Shown here one piece after another: positions 61,645 to 64,000 of a stretch of 64,000 bases of DNA. Below the pieces are notes generated by a model. The model searched no databases. It saw only the letters and a program-made list of their open reading frames with translations, and was not told the origin of the DNA. Every line of letters starts with the position of its first letter. The stretch's first letter is position 1. Where the stretch lies: contig CM019215.1 of NCBI GenBank assembly GCA_009741485.1, positions 76,634,512 to 76,698,511 on the forward strand. The letters run 5' to 3'. The position numbers and the translations under genes are program-made. The stretch is from Malurus cyaneus samueli. Taxonomy: Eukaryota > Chordata > Aves > Passeriformes > Maluridae.

Positions 61645-64000
61645 GCATACAGAAAAACAAGAAAACCGTCATTGGTCAAGGAATTCCAAGTTATGAAGAA
61701 ACAGTGAAAGAGTTAATACACGATCTTGCATAAGAGACGAAGAAAGGGACACAGGATAATGATGCCTGCAGGTAACTGAAGAGCTTCAGCACTGAGAAGG
61801 GGAGGGTAGAATCTGTTCAACACAGAGAAGTGAAGGGGTGAAACTCAGCAGGGAAAATTTATGTTTTGTAGCCAAATCTATCAGTGATGTACGTTTTGCT
61901 GCACAAAAGAGGAATGACATCAGTGCTGTTGCTTGAATCTTAAAAGGCAGGCACAGAAACTGTGCAGTAAAGGAAATTTCTAGAAAGATGGAATGAATAA
62001 TCCTGATAGTCTCTGTAATGCTAAACTCTGCTAAATAGGGAACAGTATCACCATACCAATCATACTCATCATAAGGTGCAGTTACAAATATTTTAAAATA
62101 TAATAGGTTTTGGGTCTTTTTAAGATTGCTGTTATTAAAACATAGGGAAAGAGAAAAATCACTCTTACAATAAAAAAACAATAAATTCAGACTTCAAGTC
62201 AAGCCTGAAAGAAATTTAAAAGTTGAGAATGTAATGTGTTGAAGCACACAAGCTATGGGTTCTCCAAAATCCCATCCTGGCACTAAAATTTCCTTCCTGC
62301 AAATCTAAATCCATTCACTGAGTTATCATTGTATATAGTGGTATATCTTACCACCATATTTGCATACATAAATACAAAAAACTCTAAGTCAGAAATGTGT
62401 TGCTCTTATCAAAGGTAAGGGCCAAACTCTTCAGCTGATTACTGGAAGTATCTTCCATTCCAGTTAACACTGAGGAAGGATTTCCTTGAATTTGCTAAAG
62501 GTGAAGTCAAGAATTTTTGAAATGGGTCCCCAGTGTAAAAATATTGAATCAAATACTCCAACATAAGATTATCCAGTTGCTGATCAGTCCGTTTATTGCT
62601 AAAATGCAGTACAAAATAACATGAGCCCCTGCTCTCTGAGTCCCAGCCACCCTTAGCACAGAGGATTGCTGGAGGAGTCAGATGTTCTGTGTGAGCTTCT
62701 GCATCTCAAGGGCACAGAGACTCATCAGCTGCAAGAATTCTTCAGCACAGTCTGCCAGGCATTTGTCTGCTTTGGCACGTGTCTCAACAATGACAGATTT
62801 CTGCTTGTTGCTGTAACCAATGCATGTCTAAAGAGGTCATTAAGTTCAATCAGGTATAAATAAATTCTCAGGGCTACAGCTCTTGAATTAGTATTATATT
62901 AATTTAGTTTCTTTTCCATACCTTCTTTTGAGTTAAAGATTACTCTTGACACTGTTTCTCATGGTTTTCTATTAGCTTGAAAATATTTTCTCACACAGTT
63001 TTGCAGGAGCAGAAATGCTAAAAATTCTTTTCTTTTCTTTTCTCCTATGTGCAACATGGTATGAAATTATGAAATTAAATGTAATGTACTACTTGTTCAA
63101 CAATAGCAGACTGGTTTTGCATATCATTCATGCTGTCCTCTGCTAATACAACCACAATATTTTTGAAGTGCTTTTTGCACTGTACAACCCAGCAACAATT
63201 GTGTTGTATGCATGCACACTATTATAAATGTGAAATATTAGATATTTTAAAAAATAAAAGTAGTTGCAATTAAATAAGCTCTGTTAATATGAAATATTAT
63301 TAAAAATACATTTCTTGGTATAATGAAAGTAGATAAGACTTCTCTTGTGCGGAATTCTCAATTTTAACACCCTGGGTTTAATATTGTGATATTCTGCTTG
63401 AAGGAAGTAAATGCAATCAAACTTACCTATTTCTATGTAAAAGCATCATCTGATATATTAATACTAAGAGTTATTAGAAAAATAGAATGCTAATAACAAC
63501 AAAATAACATTTGACGCTTTTTGTAAAATTTTCCTGTCATTAATCAAAAAGTGTAAAGGATATCCCTAGGTGTCAGATGCTGTTCTACCAGGTTATAGGT
63601 TTGTTTTTTTTTTTTTTTTTTTGTTTATATGTTTTAAATAATTTATTAAGCCATGTCCTTTCATGGCAGTGGAAACTTTCTGTACCTTTGCTGAATATCT
63701 TCAGAATGCTGCTGAGGTATTAGAGGCCAAACCAAAGGACACTTAGACTGGTCTACTGTCAGATCATATCCCTTTGATAACCTCATGGATACCAGGTAGA
63801 CCCCAGAAGAATCCTACCCATGCCAATGCATTACAATCTTAAATATGTTGTTTTTGATAGGTATATTTTTCAGCAGGAATAGTAGAAATGGAGGGTAAGT
63901 AATAATAAACTAATAATAAAATACCCTCAGTGGACAAAACCCAGTTCTATCTGAAGCATGCAAAGGAACAAGCACTGCCATTCACTGCTATATAACTACT

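Larger units (their letters stand above)
54437..64000 (-). other. CDH9: CDH9 intron 7, partial
   Basis: At least 9.56 kb. I looked for the expected minus-strand exon 7 (end of EC3 and start of EC4, with a DVNDNPP-type linker) and earlier exons and found none. The stretch holds simple repeats (TTTTG near 55038, T runs near 57113, 58497, 59840 and 63607, an A run near 61620-61644) and no recognised transposable element. Open frames at 54584-54913 (plus) and 61786-62181 (minus) resemble no known protein. Confidence 0.6.

Noticed and set aside
61786..62181. 131-codon minus-strand open frame, checked as a possible upstream cadherin exon
   Set aside because: It has no DxD, LDRE or DVNDN motif and no phase-compatible splice sites were apparent. 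Not a cadherin exon.
1..64000. CRISPR arrays, operons or prokaryotic signals
   Set aside because: None seen; spliced exons, CR1 and ERV LTRs show a vertebrate nuclear genome.

Overview
The window is nuclear DNA from a bird. The evidence is several CR1 LINE 3' ends (one in full 3'-junction form with its short terminal repeat), solo LTRs of two repeat types I know as common in bird genomes, and AT-rich, intron-rich sequence with one vertebrate gene. I cannot name the species. The only protein-coding gene I can support is the 3' half of a type II classical cadherin, best matched to CDH9 (T1-cadherin), on the minus strand from 54436 down to the stop codon at 39530. Five coding exons (8 to 12 in the usual type II numbering) measure 137, 122, 118, 252 and 500 bp. 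They join in frame through GT/AG splice sites into 375 codons covering late EC4, EC5, the membrane span and the whole cytoplasmic tail. Exons 1-7 are not found between 54437 and 64000 and probably lie beyond the right edge.

Layout. 1-8823: gene-free flank with one solo LTR (about 1674-2793, plus) and two CR1 tails (about 5258-5550 and 5608-5747). 8824-20161: a compound duplication. A direct repeat (8824-9481 and 13990-14672) is combined with a roughly 4.3 kb inverted repeat (9541-13989 and 15890-20161), with a 25-N gap at 9482-9506 and isolated Ns near the inner edge of the right arm. It looks more like a misjoined or badly gap-filled assembly than native structure, but a real palindrome is not excluded. 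20162-39529: gene desert downstream of CDH9 with two further solo LTRs, two weaker LTR-like stretches, a (GGAT)n microsatellite and a cluster of three CR1 fragments. 39530-54436: the CDH9 exons and introns 8-11, including a 1.8 kb decayed CR1 antisense to the gene in intron 11 and a CR1 tail in intron 8. 54437-64000: part of intron 7, with only simple repeats recognised.

The cadherin is an adhesion receptor at cell-cell contacts. The exons seen carry the membrane-proximal ectodomain, the membrane anchor and the p120- and beta-catenin-binding tail. I see no previously undescribed coding system. The items most worth a second look are the palindromic duplication, the weak exon 9 donor whose read-through would give a truncated cadherin without a membrane span, and a GC-rich patch at 25060-25300 with a possible retroviral primer-binding site.
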